Positions 1 to 7,022 of a stretch of DNA of 32,217 nt are shown here, in pieces. A program made the translations under genes and the position numbers. The stretch spans positions 1-32,217 of the forward strand of contig URXI01000012.1 of assembly GCA_900551775.1 (NCBI GenBank). The letters run 5' to 3'. Source of the DNA: an uncultured Eubacterium sp. GTDB taxonomy: Bacteria > Bacillota > Clostridia > Peptostreptococcales > Anaerovoracaceae. The stretch's first letter is position 1, and every line of letters begins with the position of its first letter. The notes beneath the pieces are model-generated. The model ran no database searches, was not told where the DNA came from, and worked only from the letters and a program-made list of their open reading frames with translations.

Positions 1-1
1 C

Positions 2-853
2 GCTCTGATAGGCAGCAACGCGCTTTCCGGCGCCGGGGGCAAGACCATCCAGATTGCGACAAAGCCGATGACAGAACAATACATTCTAGGTGAAATGCTG
101 AAGGAACTGATCGAGCAGGATACAGATTTAGAGGTGGTGCTGACCCAGGGTGTGGGTGGCGGAACATCTAACATAGAACCTGCCATAGAGAAAGGGGATT
201 TTGATCTCTATCCGGAATATACAGGCACCGGCTGGAATATGGTCCTGAAGAATCAGGGACTGTATGACGAATCCATGTTTGACCAGATGAAGAGTGCCTA
301 CGAGAAAGACCTGCATCTGACCTGGTCGGGGATGTACGGTTTCAACAATACCTATGGTCTGGCGGTGCGCAGAGAAGTTGCGGACAAGTACGGCTTAAAG
401 ACCTATTCGGATCTGGCAAAGGTGTCTGGCAGTCTGACCTTTGGTGCAGAATACGACTTCTATGAGAGAGAAGACGGATACGACGCGCTCTGTGAAGCCT
501 ACAGCTTCCATTTTGCAAAGACGGCGGATATGGACATCGGACTGAAGTACAAGGCGATCAACCAGGGCAAGGTAGACGTCATGACCATCTTCACCACGGA
601 TGGACAACTGAGCGTTTCTGACATCGTGGTGCTGCGAGACGACAAACAGTTCTATCCCTCCTATATGTGCGGCAACGTGGTGCGCATGGACACGCTGCAG
701 AAGCATCCGGAGCTCACGGCTGTACTGACCAGCCTGGACGGCATCTTGGATGACAAAGCCATGGCCGATCTGAACTACCAGGTTGAAGGCAAGGGAAAGG
801 AACCAAAAGACGTGGCTCATGCATTTTTGAAAGCCAAAGGCTTTGTGAGATAG
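2..853 (+). CDS. Osmoprotectant ABC transporter substrate-binding domain (OpuAC/ProX-like), 5'-truncated
   Basis: The frame is open from base 2, so the gene begins before the window and the ATG at 68 is internal. The visible part is a type II binding-protein fold of the OpuAC family (PF04069), which captures glycine betaine, choline or similar quaternary amines outside the cell. Family hallmarks are TKPMTEQYILGEML near the start, a GVGGGTSN segment, and DLYPEYTGTGW. No signal peptide or lipobox is visible because the N-terminus is missing; the residues just before the domain (ALIGSNALSGAGGK) could equally be the end of a permease in a permease/binding-protein fusion, a common arrangement in this family. 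The stop lies 9 bp before the ATPase gene, so the two form one operon. Substrate is not determinable from the sequence alone. Confidence 0.88.
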   Translation, partial: ALIGSNALSGAGGKTIQIATKPMTEQYILGEMLKELIEQDTDLEVVLTQGVGGGTSNIEPAIEKGDFDLYPEYTGTGWNMVLKNQGLYDESMFDQMKSAYEKDLHLTWSGMYGFNNTYGLAVRREVADKYGLKTYSDLAKVSGSLTFGAEYDFYEREDGYDALCEAYSFHFAKTADMDIGLKYKAINQGKVDVMTIFTTDGQLSVSDIVVLRDDKQFYPSYMCGNVVRMDTLQKHPELTAVLTSLDGILDDKAMADLNYQVEGKGKEPKDVAHAFLKAKGFVR

Positions 854-862
854 GGGGATTGG

Positions 863-1663
863 ATGAATACCATAATTGAATTTAGAGATATCAAAAAAGC
901 CTATGGTGATAAGACCATCGTAGAGCATTTTAACCTTTCCATTGAGAAGGGACAGTTTGTGACTATCATCGGCAGTTCCGGCTGTGGCAAAACGACGGTT
1001 TTGAAGATGATCAACGGGCTGATTACGCCTGATGCGGGCACGGTCTTTGTGGAGGGCAGAGATATCAAGACGGAAGACCAGATCCAGCTCAGGCGCAACA
1101 TCGGCTATTCCATTCAAGGCAGCGTCTTGTTCCCTCATATGACGGTGGAGAAGAACATCGCCTATGTGCCGGAGCTTTTGAACAAAAATGACAAAGCCAG
1201 GACCCGGGCGGCTGTGGAAAAGTGGATGAAGATCGTGGGCCTTGATGCCGAGATGATGAAGCGTTATCCCGATGAGCTTTCCGGCGGCCAGCAGCAGAGG
1301 GTCGGCATCGCAAGAAGCCTGGCGGCTTCGCCGGATATCCTTTTGATGGATGAACCCTTCGGCGCGGTGGATGAAATCACCAGGGTGCAGCTGCAGGAAG
1401 AACTGCGGAAGATCTACGAGCAGACGGGGATTACCGTCCTCTTTGTCACCCATGACATTTCGGAAGCCCTGAAGCTGGGGACAAAGGTTCTGGTCATGGA
1501 CCAGGGGGTGATTCAGCAGTACGGGTCACCGACGGAAATCCTGCGAAGCCCCGCGACGGATTTTGTCAGACGCCTGGTGGCAAAAGAGCGCAGAACCTGC
1601 GGGCTGCCGGAAGAGAAGCTGCTGGAATGCGAGTATTGTGGGGTGATCAATCATGAGCATTGA
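863..1663 (+). CDS. Osmoprotectant ABC transporter ATP-binding protein (OpuA/ProV-type)
   Basis: A 266-aa cytoplasmic ATPase that powers uptake of the substrate bound by the preceding protein. It has Walker A GSSGCGKTT at residues 37-45, an ABC signature LSGGQQQRVGIARS, Walker B ILLMDEPFGAVDE and the switch His in FVTHD. Sequence style (FGAVDEITR, GSPTEILRSPA) matches the quaternary-amine transporter subfamily. It lacks the paired CBS domains found in longer OpuCA/OpuAA proteins: after about residue 240 there is only a short tail ending CEYCGVINHEH, so ionic-strength sensing by CBS domains is not expected. A G-rich ribosome binding site (AGGGGG) precedes the ATG. Its 3' end overlaps the macrodomain gene by 11 bp, which implies co-translation with the ADP-ribose genes downstream. 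Confidence 0.93.
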   Translation: MNTIIEFRDIKKAYGDKTIVEHFNLSIEKGQFVTIIGSSGCGKTTVLKMINGLITPDAGTVFVEGRDIKTEDQIQLRRNIGYSIQGSVLFPHMTVEKNIAYVPELLNKNDKARTRAAVEKWMKIVGLDAEMMKRYPDELSGGQQQRVGIARSLAASPDILLMDEPFGAVDEITRVQLQEELRKIYEQTGITVLFVTHDISEALKLGTKVLVMDQGVIQQYGSPTEILRSPATDFVRRLVAKERRTCGLPEEKLLECEYCGVINHEH

Positions 1664-2432
1664 ACAAAATTTGGTGGATTTGATTAATTTTTTGGAGCCG
1701 GAAGCGCAGATTCCTTCTGACCCATCGCAGCGCTGGCGCATGTACCGTTCTCTTGTCAATGCGAGGATGCCGGGAGAGATGCCGGCAGATTATATGGAAA
1801 AAGAGAACCAGCTGCTGCTGGCCATGGCGGAGGAGAAGGGAATAACAGATCTTGCTGATCTGGAGGAGATGGAGCCTGGCATCTATCTCTGGCAGGGCGA
1901 CATTACCGCCTTACGCATCGACGCCATCGTCAATGCGGCCAACAGTCAGATGCTGGGGTGTTTTTGTCCCTGCCACGGCTGCATCGACAATGCCATCCAT
2001 ACCTTTGCCGGTGTGGAGCTTCGAAACGAATGCGCCAGAATCATGAGGCGACAGAGGCATCTCGAGGTGACTGGCAGCGCAAAGATCACGCCCGGCTACA
2101 ATCTGCCTGCAAAGTATGTGATTCACACGGTAGGCCCGATCATTCGCGACAGGGTTTGCAGCGAGGACCGTGAAGCGCTGCGCGCCTGCTATGAATCGTC
2201 GATGCGATTAGCTGATCAATACGGCCTTGACGCGATTGCTTTCTGCTGTATCTCCACTGGGGAATTTCACTTTCCAAATCGTCTGGCGGCGCAGATTGCC
2301 GTGGAGATAGTGAGAGAGTATCAGAAGAGCAGTAATCTGAAAGTCGTGTTTAATGTGTTCAAGGATTTGGACCGGCAGATTTATGAGGGGTTGCTGGGAA
2401 AGAACCGATGTGAGGAGGCTGGGGACAAATGA
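1653..2432 (+). CDS. Zinc-containing macrodomain protein (protein-ADP-ribose hydrolase, Zn-Macro class)
   Basis: A 259-aa protein with an alpha-helical N-terminal extension (about residues 1-75) and then a macrodomain beginning at IYLWQGDITALRIDAIVNAANSQ. The loop GCFCPCHGCIDNAIH carries the Cys/His/Cys ligands of the zinc-dependent macrodomains of Staphylococcus and Streptococcus, which remove ADP-ribose from proteins. The catalytic-loop motif is followed by TFAGVELRNEC, and the second conserved loop is CISTGEFHFP. Known relatives are encoded beside class M sirtuins and reverse the modification the sirtuin makes; the next gene here is exactly such a sirtuin, overlapping by 4 bp (ATGA). The unusual feature is the upstream partner: the ORF starts inside an osmolyte transporter ATPase gene. 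No GcvH-L or lipoate-ligase gene is adjacent. Family call is secure; target protein is unknown. Confidence 0.9.
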   Translation: MSIEQNLVDLINFLEPEAQIPSDPSQRWRMYRSLVNARMPGEMPADYMEKENQLLLAMAEEKGITDLADLEEMEPGIYLWQGDITALRIDAIVNAANSQMLGCFCPCHGCIDNAIHTFAGVELRNECARIMRRQRHLEVTGSAKITPGYNLPAKYVIHTVGPIIRDRVCSEDREALRACYESSMRLADQYGLDAIAFCCISTGEFHFPNRLAAQIAVEIVREYQKSSNLKVVFNVFKDLDRQIYEGLLGKNRCEEAGDK

Positions 2433-3358
2433 TGTTCAGTGGAAAACTGAGAGGACCGGGAAGTGGGGAGGATGGAATTTTCCGCCTGAAAGAGGAACTG
2501 GCTTCTGCAGAGGCCGTCGTCATCGGCGCAGGGGCGGGACTTTCCGCCTCAGCGGGATTTGGCTACACTGGCGGGCGCTTTGATGCGTATTTTGGTGACT
2601 TCGGAGAGGGGCACGGTTTTGACGATATGTATTCCGGCGGGTTTTATCCTTATGAGACTCTGGAGGAATATTGGGCTTTCTGGAGCCGATACATCTGGAT
2701 CAACCGCTATCAAAATCCGCCGAAGCCGGTTTACCAGGCGCTTTTTGACTTGATGAGAGAAAAGGATTATTTCGTGCTGACGACCAACGTGGATCATCAG
2801 TTTCAGCGGGCGGGCTTTGACAAGCAGCGCCTGTTCTACACTCAGGGGGACTATGGTCTCTGGCAGTGCAGCAAGCCTTGCTGCAAATTGACCTATGATA
2901 ATGAAGAGCAGGTACGGAAGATGATAGAAGAGCAGGGCTTTGTCGTAGGTGAAAACGGCGAATTGACGCTGCCTCAGGGCGTTCACCCGGCTATGTCTGT
3001 TCCTGGGGAGCTGATTCCCCATTGCCCGAAGTGCGGCAGACCTCTGACTATGAATCTGCGGGCGGACGAGACCTTTGTGGAGGACCTGGGCTGGCATAGG
3101 GCGTCAGAACGGTACGCTGCGTTTTTGCAGGAGGCACAGCACCGACGGGTGCTGTTTCTGGAGCTGGGCACGGGGTACAACACGCCGGGTATTATCAAGT
3201 ACAGCTTCTGGCAGATGGCTGCCAGGTGGCCGGAGGCCGTCTATTCTAGCGTTAATCAGGGGGAAGCTTATGCGCCTGTGGAACTTGGGGCGAAGGGAGT
3301 CTGCGTTGATGGGGATATCGGGGAAGTGCTGGAACAATTGAAAAGCAAGGCGCTTTAG
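2429..3358 (+). CDS. Class M sirtuin (SirTM-type, NAD-dependent protein ADP-ribosyltransferase)
   Basis: A 309-aa Rossmann-fold NAD-dependent sirtuin. It has the NAD-binding GAGAGLSASAGFGYTG segment (about residues 36-51), the TTNVDHQFQRAGF motif that replaces the classical QNID, a zinc-ribbon made of QCSKPCC and CPKCG, and the closing ELGTGYNTPGIIKY segment. Where deacetylase sirtuins have the catalytic His after the NAD-binding motif, this protein reads FYTQGDYG, with Gln, as described for the class M sirtuins that ADP-ribosylate lipoylated GcvH-like carriers. It is translationally coupled to the Zn-macrodomain gene, giving a writer/eraser pair thought to respond to oxidative stress. The usual carrier (GcvH-L) and lipoate ligase are not in the 2.4 kb upstream, so they may lie outside the window or the target differs. 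No strong terminator follows; AAGGC/GCCTT at 3347-3362 is weak. Confidence 0.9.
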   Translation: MMFSGKLRGPGSGEDGIFRLKEELASAEAVVIGAGAGLSASAGFGYTGGRFDAYFGDFGEGHGFDDMYSGGFYPYETLEEYWAFWSRYIWINRYQNPPKPVYQALFDLMREKDYFVLTTNVDHQFQRAGFDKQRLFYTQGDYGLWQCSKPCCKLTYDNEEQVRKMIEEQGFVVGENGELTLPQGVHPAMSVPGELIPHCPKCGRPLTMNLRADETFVEDLGWHRASERYAAFLQEAQHRRVLFLELGTGYNTPGIIKYSFWQMAARWPEAVYSSVNQGEAYAPVELGAKGVCVDGDIGEVLEQLKSKAL

Positions 3359-3686
3359 CCTTGGCTGCCACGCTCGTTTTGTGCTTTTTGCGCTTTCTTG
3401 ACTTTCCTGCACAAAGACAAGTGGGCGATGGAGAGATTCAAAGCATCCAGAGCGAAAAATACAAAGATGAAAGGAACCTCCGGTTACTTTTACAGCTTCT
3501 TCAGAGGATTATACGGAAAATGAGAGCCTCAAAAATAACCTGGAACGCAAAATAGCCTTAGAAGATCCCTTTTAATGGAAATTTGCGAAGGGGGGGGTCT
3601 TGTGCAGGATAGAGAAAAACTATCCCAAAAGTACAAAATGACCGTGGAGCGGAGGCTGTTCACCGCTCAGTATAGAAAGGATTTTG
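3359..3686. other. Non-coding stretch with coding-like relics
   Basis: No complete gene is visible. Frames shift between short coding-like runs: one around 3400-3520, another ending at a TAA near 3574, and a 39-codon ORF from ATG 3575 (or GTG 3602 behind an eight-G run at 3590-3597) to TAG 3694, whose end reads KMTVERRLFTAQYRKDFAG. This may be a decayed gene or a tiny real gene. I cannot name a family, and confidence that any of it is translated is low. Confidence 0.3.
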
Positions 3687-3754
3687 CCGGTTAGTCGCAA
3701 ATATCTACGGTTGGTCGCAAAGTCTTTGCATAATGAAACCATAGGTGATAGAGT
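3687..3754 (+). promoter_or_regulatory. Tandem LytTR-type binding repeats and promoter before the two-component genes
   Basis: Two direct repeats of CGGTTNGTCGCAAA lie at 3688-3701 (N=A) and 3708-3721 (N=G), start-to-start 20 bp, that is two helical turns on one face. The cores (CCGGTTAGT, ACGGTTGGT) resemble the 9-bp direct repeats bound by AgrA/LytTR regulators. A weak -10 (TAGAGT, 3749-3754) starts 28 bp after the second repeat, the same distance as the -10 in the second copy at 5988-6054, and has no good -35, as expected for an activator-dependent promoter. A separate TATAAT at 3801-3806 could give basal expression. Binding by the regulator encoded at 3894 is inference. Confidence 0.65.
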
Positions 3755-3795
3755 GGATGGTGAAAAGGGTATTCTGCTTTTATTCCCTATGGTTT
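3736..3795. repeat. Perfect 10-bp inverted repeat around the two-component promoter region
   Basis: AAACCATAGG at 3736-3745 and CCTATGGTTT at 3786-3795 are exact reverse complements, 40 bp apart. The left arm sits between the LytTR repeats and the predicted activator-dependent -10, and the right arm sits just before a TATAAT at 3801. It could be a DNA-level operator or a cruciform; as RNA it has no U-tract. Confidence 0.5.
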
Positions 3796-3893
3796 TGTTG
3801 TATAATGAACATATTGATCTATGTGTTGTGATTCTGCTATAGGAGAATGCACATGGTTTAATGGAAACGATAAAGCCATGGGAGGGTAATCCA

Positions 3894-4589
3894 ATGAAAA
3901 TAATGGTATGTGATGATCAGGAAAAGGATCTTGCGCAAATGCTTGCGCTGAGCAGAAGATATGTGGAAACGAAGAGGATTGAAGCTGAGATTACCAGTAC
4001 CATGGATCCAGAGGAGCCACTGCGTAATCCGCCGGATATTTTGATCCTGGATATTGAGATGCCTGGGAAGAGTGGGATTGATGTAAAGAACAGCTTTGCC
4101 ATGGACGATGGCCCGTTTATCATCTTTGCTACCAGCCACGATGATTTGTTTCGAGAAGCCTTTGGGGCAAAGGTGATCGGCTTTTTGTCAAAGCCTCTGG
4201 AATGGAAATCTTTCCAAAAGATGATGGACAGCGCCGTAAACAACTTGAACGTGGGAAGGGTCATAGACTTCGGCGGCGGCCGTTTGAGTAACAGCCGCGA
4301 TGTAATCATGTTTGTTGCAGAGAAAAAGTATATAAAAGCGGTGATAGACGGAGAGGACGACATCGACTGGCTGAGGCGCAGTCTGCGGAGCTGGGAAGAG
4401 GATTTGGCGGATGCAGGGTTTATACGTATCCACAAGGCATATCTGGTCAATTGCAGATATATCAAATTGTTTGAGGGGCAGACCGTGGTGCTCAAGGACG
4501 GACAGAGACTGGACGTCAGCAGAGACCGGCGCGATGCATGTTTTAAGAAATTTCGGGAGTATAACTTGAAACATGCTAAATTTGCTTAG
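3894..4589 (+). CDS. LytTR-family response regulator (AgrA/VirR type)
   Basis: A 231-aa cytoplasmic transcription regulator. The receiver domain (residues 1 to about 125) has the acidic pair CDD (D7, D8), the phospho-acceptor D53 in ILDIEMPGKSG and the switch Lys in FLSKPLEW. The C-terminal LytTR DNA-binding domain (about 140-231) includes IRIHKAYLVNCRYI and LDVSRDRRDACFKKF. The ATG at 3894 is chosen over the in-frame ATG at 3861 because GGAGGG lies 7 bp before it and the receiver begins directly at MKIMVCDDQ. The gene stands 17 bp before the sensor kinase and downstream of tandem repeats of the LytTR type, so autoregulation is likely. The same repeats precede the secreted-protein cluster at 6078. 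No AgrB or AgrD peptide gene was found beside it. Confidence 0.92.
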   Translation: MKIMVCDDQEKDLAQMLALSRRYVETKRIEAEITSTMDPEEPLRNPPDILILDIEMPGKSGIDVKNSFAMDDGPFIIFATSHDDLFREAFGAKVIGFLSKPLEWKSFQKMMDSAVNNLNVGRVIDFGGGRLSNSRDVIMFVAEKKYIKAVIDGEDDIDWLRRSLRSWEEDLADAGFIRIHKAYLVNCRYIKLFEGQTVVLKDGQRLDVSRDRRDACFKKFREYNLKHAKFA

Positions 4590-4606
4590 AGGGATGGGAG
4601 GCACAG

Positions 4607-5896
4607 ATGATTGCGTTTACACTTGAATTGATCAGTCTGTTTGTAATGTTGAAAGGCATCCTGGGTTACCGGTTTCGTGAGAATAAGGTGTGCATAGCAG
4701 CAGGAATTGGCGTAGTGTTGTTTCACTATATCGCATTTTTGCTGCTTTCACAGGAAGTTCTGATAGCGCTTGATTATGTGTGGCTTGTGATTCCTATTGT
4801 GGCGGCAATGCTTTTCTTTAAGGGGAACCCACTGACCTTGCTGGGCATTGGAATCAGCATGCGGATGGTCTTCAAGATGTTGGACTCTCTGTGTTTTGGG
4901 ATTTGGATTTTTGTGGCAAAAGGCAAAGTAGATGGTATTGATTTGGTGTTAAACTACAATTTGTCCCAAGGGCTGTGTATTGCTGTCCTTGCAATCCTGG
5001 CATGTGTTCTGCGCAAGAGGAGTGGAACGGTTCATTCCCACATGGAAAAATTGAATCCGCTGGTTTTCGTACTGTTTGTGATTTGCAGCATGGTGCTGTT
5101 GTATAATCCTTGGTATGTAGAGACTGTACCTATTGAGGTGACATATATTACGCAGGGGAAGAACTTAGTGAAAAGCGGACTTCTGTCAATATTCATTGCA
5201 GTGTTTTTTCTTTTGATTTATATACTTATTAGTCAGAGAAAAGAACTGAAAAGGCTACTAACTCTTAACAAGAAGTGCATTGAAGAACAGACTGAGCAAT
5301 ATCGCCTTCTGAGCCAGGGAGAGCAGTCTCTGCGCCAATTCCGCCACGATTATAACGATCATGTGGCGGTGCTTCACGATCTTGCGCAGCATGGGGATGT
5401 AGATGAGCTGCGCAATTATGCTATACAGATGGCAGAAATCCAGGATGGTCTGCGTATGATTCATACGGGGAATGTGATTGGAGACGCCATCATCAACCGC
5501 TATGACCGCATATGCAGGACAGAGGATGTTGGACTGACTGTTGAAGGTGTTTTTCCTGAATCTATGGCGCTATCCGAGACTGACCTATGCGTACTTCTTT
5601 CCAACGGTATTCGTAACGCTTATGAAGCGTCGAGAAAGTGTGAAGAAAAGCGGTCGATTTCCGTCGATATTCAAAATACCGAAGGCTATGTATATATTGT
5701 GATAAGGAATCCTTCCACTGAAAAGCTTTGTGCAGAGGAAAATGGACTTGCAACTTCAAAGGAAGATAAGGAAAGCCATGGTTATGGAAGCAGAAATATG
5801 CTGGAAACCGCCAGAAAGAATGATGGAGATGTCTTCTGGGAGATGGATGGGGAAGGATTGGTTACGACCACGATTATGGTTAAGAAAAGTGAGTAA
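4607..5896 (+). CDS. HPK10/AgrC-like sensor histidine kinase
   Basis: A 429-aa membrane kinase, partner of the LytTR regulator 17 bp upstream. The first 210 residues form about six to seven hydrophobic segments, the topology of peptide-sensing AgrC/ComD/VirS kinases, and end in LLIYILISQRKELKRL. A coiled linker leads to the H-box RQFRHDYNDHVAVL, with His247 as the probable phosphorylation site. The GHKL ATPase domain has an N-box LLSNGIRNAYEASRK, which departs from the usual double Asn pattern only modestly, and a short G-box GYGSRNMLE. A GGGAGG site precedes ATG 4607. HPK10 kinases usually sense secreted peptides; the signal here is unknown because no obvious precursor gene is adjacent. A strong terminator follows at 5910. 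Confidence 0.9.
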   Translation: MIAFTLELISLFVMLKGILGYRFRENKVCIAAGIGVVLFHYIAFLLLSQEVLIALDYVWLVIPIVAAMLFFKGNPLTLLGIGISMRMVFKMLDSLCFGIWIFVAKGKVDGIDLVLNYNLSQGLCIAVLAILACVLRKRSGTVHSHMEKLNPLVFVLFVICSMVLLYNPWYVETVPIEVTYITQGKNLVKSGLLSIFIAVFFLLIYILISQRKELKRLLTLNKKCIEEQTEQYRLLSQGEQSLRQFRHDYNDHVAVLHDLAQHGDVDELRNYAIQMAEIQDGLRMIHTGNVIGDAIINRYDRICRTEDVGLTVEGVFPESMALSETDLCVLLSNGIRNAYEASRKCEEKRSISVDIQNTEGYVYIVIRNPSTEKLCAEENGLATSKEDKESHGYGSRNMLETARKNDGDVFWEMDGEGLVTTTIMVKKSE

Positions 5897-5909
5897 GAGA
5901 GTTTTAATT

Positions 5910-5935
5910 GCCAGACTTCGGTCTGGCTTTTCTTT
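5910..5935 (+). terminator. Rho-independent terminator after the sensor kinase gene
   Basis: GCCAGAC-TTCG-GTCTGGC (5910-5927), a 7-bp perfect stem closed by a TTCG tetraloop, is followed by TTTTCTTTT. It separates the two-component genes from the next promoter. Confidence 0.92.
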
Positions 5936-5986
5936 TGCTTCGGATACTAAAAAGGCTGGAAATAGGGTGATTCGCCATATATTTTA

Positions 5987-6054
5987 ACGGTTCGTCGCAA
6001 ATTCCTGCGGTTGGTCGCAAAGTATTAGGACGTTTGATTATTATGAGGTATACT
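5987..6054 (+). promoter_or_regulatory. Second pair of LytTR-type repeats with -10, promoter of the secreted-protein cluster
   Basis: CGGTTCGTCGCAAA (5988-6001) and CGGTTGGTCGCAAA (6008-6021) repeat the 14-mer found upstream of the regulator gene, again start-to-start 20 bp. A good -10, TATACT, lies at 6049-6054, 28 bp after the second repeat, but the -35 position holds only TAGGAC/TTAGGA. That geometry suggests a promoter that needs an activator, most simply the LytTR regulator at 3894. The first gene starts about 25-35 bp downstream. Confidence 0.7.
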
Positions 6055-6077
6055 TTGGTTAATAACAACGGAGGAAA

Positions 6078-6905
6078 ATGAAAATTATGAAAAGAAGATT
6101 GTTAACTATATTACTAGCGCTATCCATGTCAATTACTACAACTTTAGCAGTGACATTTGCAGGAGATGAGGACGGCAAAGCAGAAATCAAAACCGCAGAT
6201 CAGTTAAAAGCAGCGATGGCTTTTGATATGGAAGATGGGGATTTAACAATCGCTGAAAAGAAGGCGCTGCTTAATAACACAACAGAAGCCGCAGTGGCAG
6301 AATTGATAGAAGAAAAACTGGACGCGGCAGCAGATTTGCTAAATGGCGCAGAAATAGAAGCGGATATGAAGAATGAGCCTGATGGCACTACATATGCTGC
6401 ATATCAATATGATCTCGGAGATGGATGCAGACTGATTGTTGAGCTTCAGGATCAGGCGGAGATATCTGCTGGCAATATGGCAAGCACACTGGCCGCAACT
6501 TCAGGAAGTAATGAACAGTGGAAGGACTATGGGTATCGATATTTCACTGCGAGAGCAACAGTAGAATGTAATGTAGGTACAGCCTTTCTGAACTTAGAGA
6601 ACCATTATACCCTTTCTGTTAATGGGATTGACGAAAGACCTGGGAAGGCAGGGCTTGACAGTGATAATTCTAGAATCTTGATAACACATGGTATTCCGGA
6701 TATCACTGACCCTACAGCAAGAACGCCAGGTGGGTCTGATGTGAATATGCATTGTGACTATACAGTAAAAGCCTTAACTGCATCTGGTACACAGTCGCAG
6801 AAAAATACTTATAGACTGAGCACGACAGTGAAATATTTAGCCATAGATAAAGCAGGGAAAAGGATTAGAGTTGGACAGGCTTGGCGTTTGGCGAAGAAGT
6901 CCTGA
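6078..6905 (+). CDS. Secreted protein of unknown function, probable LytTR-regulon member
   Basis: A 275-aa protein (272 aa if the second in-frame ATG at 6087 is used). It starts with a classical signal peptide: MKRRLLTILL, a hydrophobic core through LAVTFA, then a likely cleavage before GDEDGK. The mature part has an acidic helical region (about residues 35-110, rich in Ala, Glu, Asp and Lys) and a C-terminal half with alternating hydrophobic/polar strands (for example RYFTARATVECNVGTAFLNL), suggesting a beta-rich extracellular domain. I recognise no family. GGAGG at 6070-6074 is 3 bp from ATG 6078 and 12 bp from ATG 6087, so the start is ambiguous; 6087 gives the more typical signal peptide. 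It is the first gene after the activator-type promoter at 5987-6054. No terminator is seen before the next gene. Confidence 0.78.
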   Translation: MKIMKRRLLTILLALSMSITTTLAVTFAGDEDGKAEIKTADQLKAAMAFDMEDGDLTIAEKKALLNNTTEAAVAELIEEKLDAAADLLNGAEIEADMKNEPDGTTYAAYQYDLGDGCRLIVELQDQAEISAGNMASTLAATSGSNEQWKDYGYRYFTARATVECNVGTAFLNLENHYTLSVNGIDERPGKAGLDSDNSRILITHGIPDITDPTARTPGGSDVNMHCDYTVKALTASGTQSQKNTYRLSTTVKYLAIDKAGKRIRVGQAWRLAKKS

Positions 6906-6966
6906 TTTACAGTTTAGGGAGCCAAAAGATGCGGGGCGAAATTAATTGTCTTTGCAATTCAGAGAG

Positions 6967-6984
6967 ATTTTAAGCGCTTAAAAT
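6967..6984. promoter_or_regulatory. 18-bp perfect palindrome upstream of the amidase-like gene, cre-like
   Basis: ATTTTAAGCGCTTAAAAT is a complete palindrome in the 117-bp gap between the two secreted-protein genes. Its centre fits the CcpA cre consensus TGWAARCGYTWNCW at 12 of 14 positions (two outer mismatches). It could be an operator for catabolite control or another dimeric repressor. No clear sigma-A promoter is beside it, so the role is inference. Confidence 0.4.
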
Positions 6985-7022
6985 ATATCATTATTACTTA
7001 AGAGGACTGGAAGGGGAAAAGA

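Noticed and set aside
395..1453. 352-aa open frame on the minus strand
   Set aside because: It lies antisense to the binding-protein and ATPase genes, both of which have full family motifs; the translation is low-complexity shadow sequence without a ribosome site.
3361..3555. 64-aa frame after the sirtuin gene
   Set aside because: Starts at a TTG with no ribosome site and has no recognisable content; treated as part of a possible relic.
6056..6065. TGGTTAATAA, inverse of the 11-mer near 19713, as a recombinase crossover partner
   Set aside because: Only 10 bp match, 13 kb apart and AT-rich; chance is sufficient.
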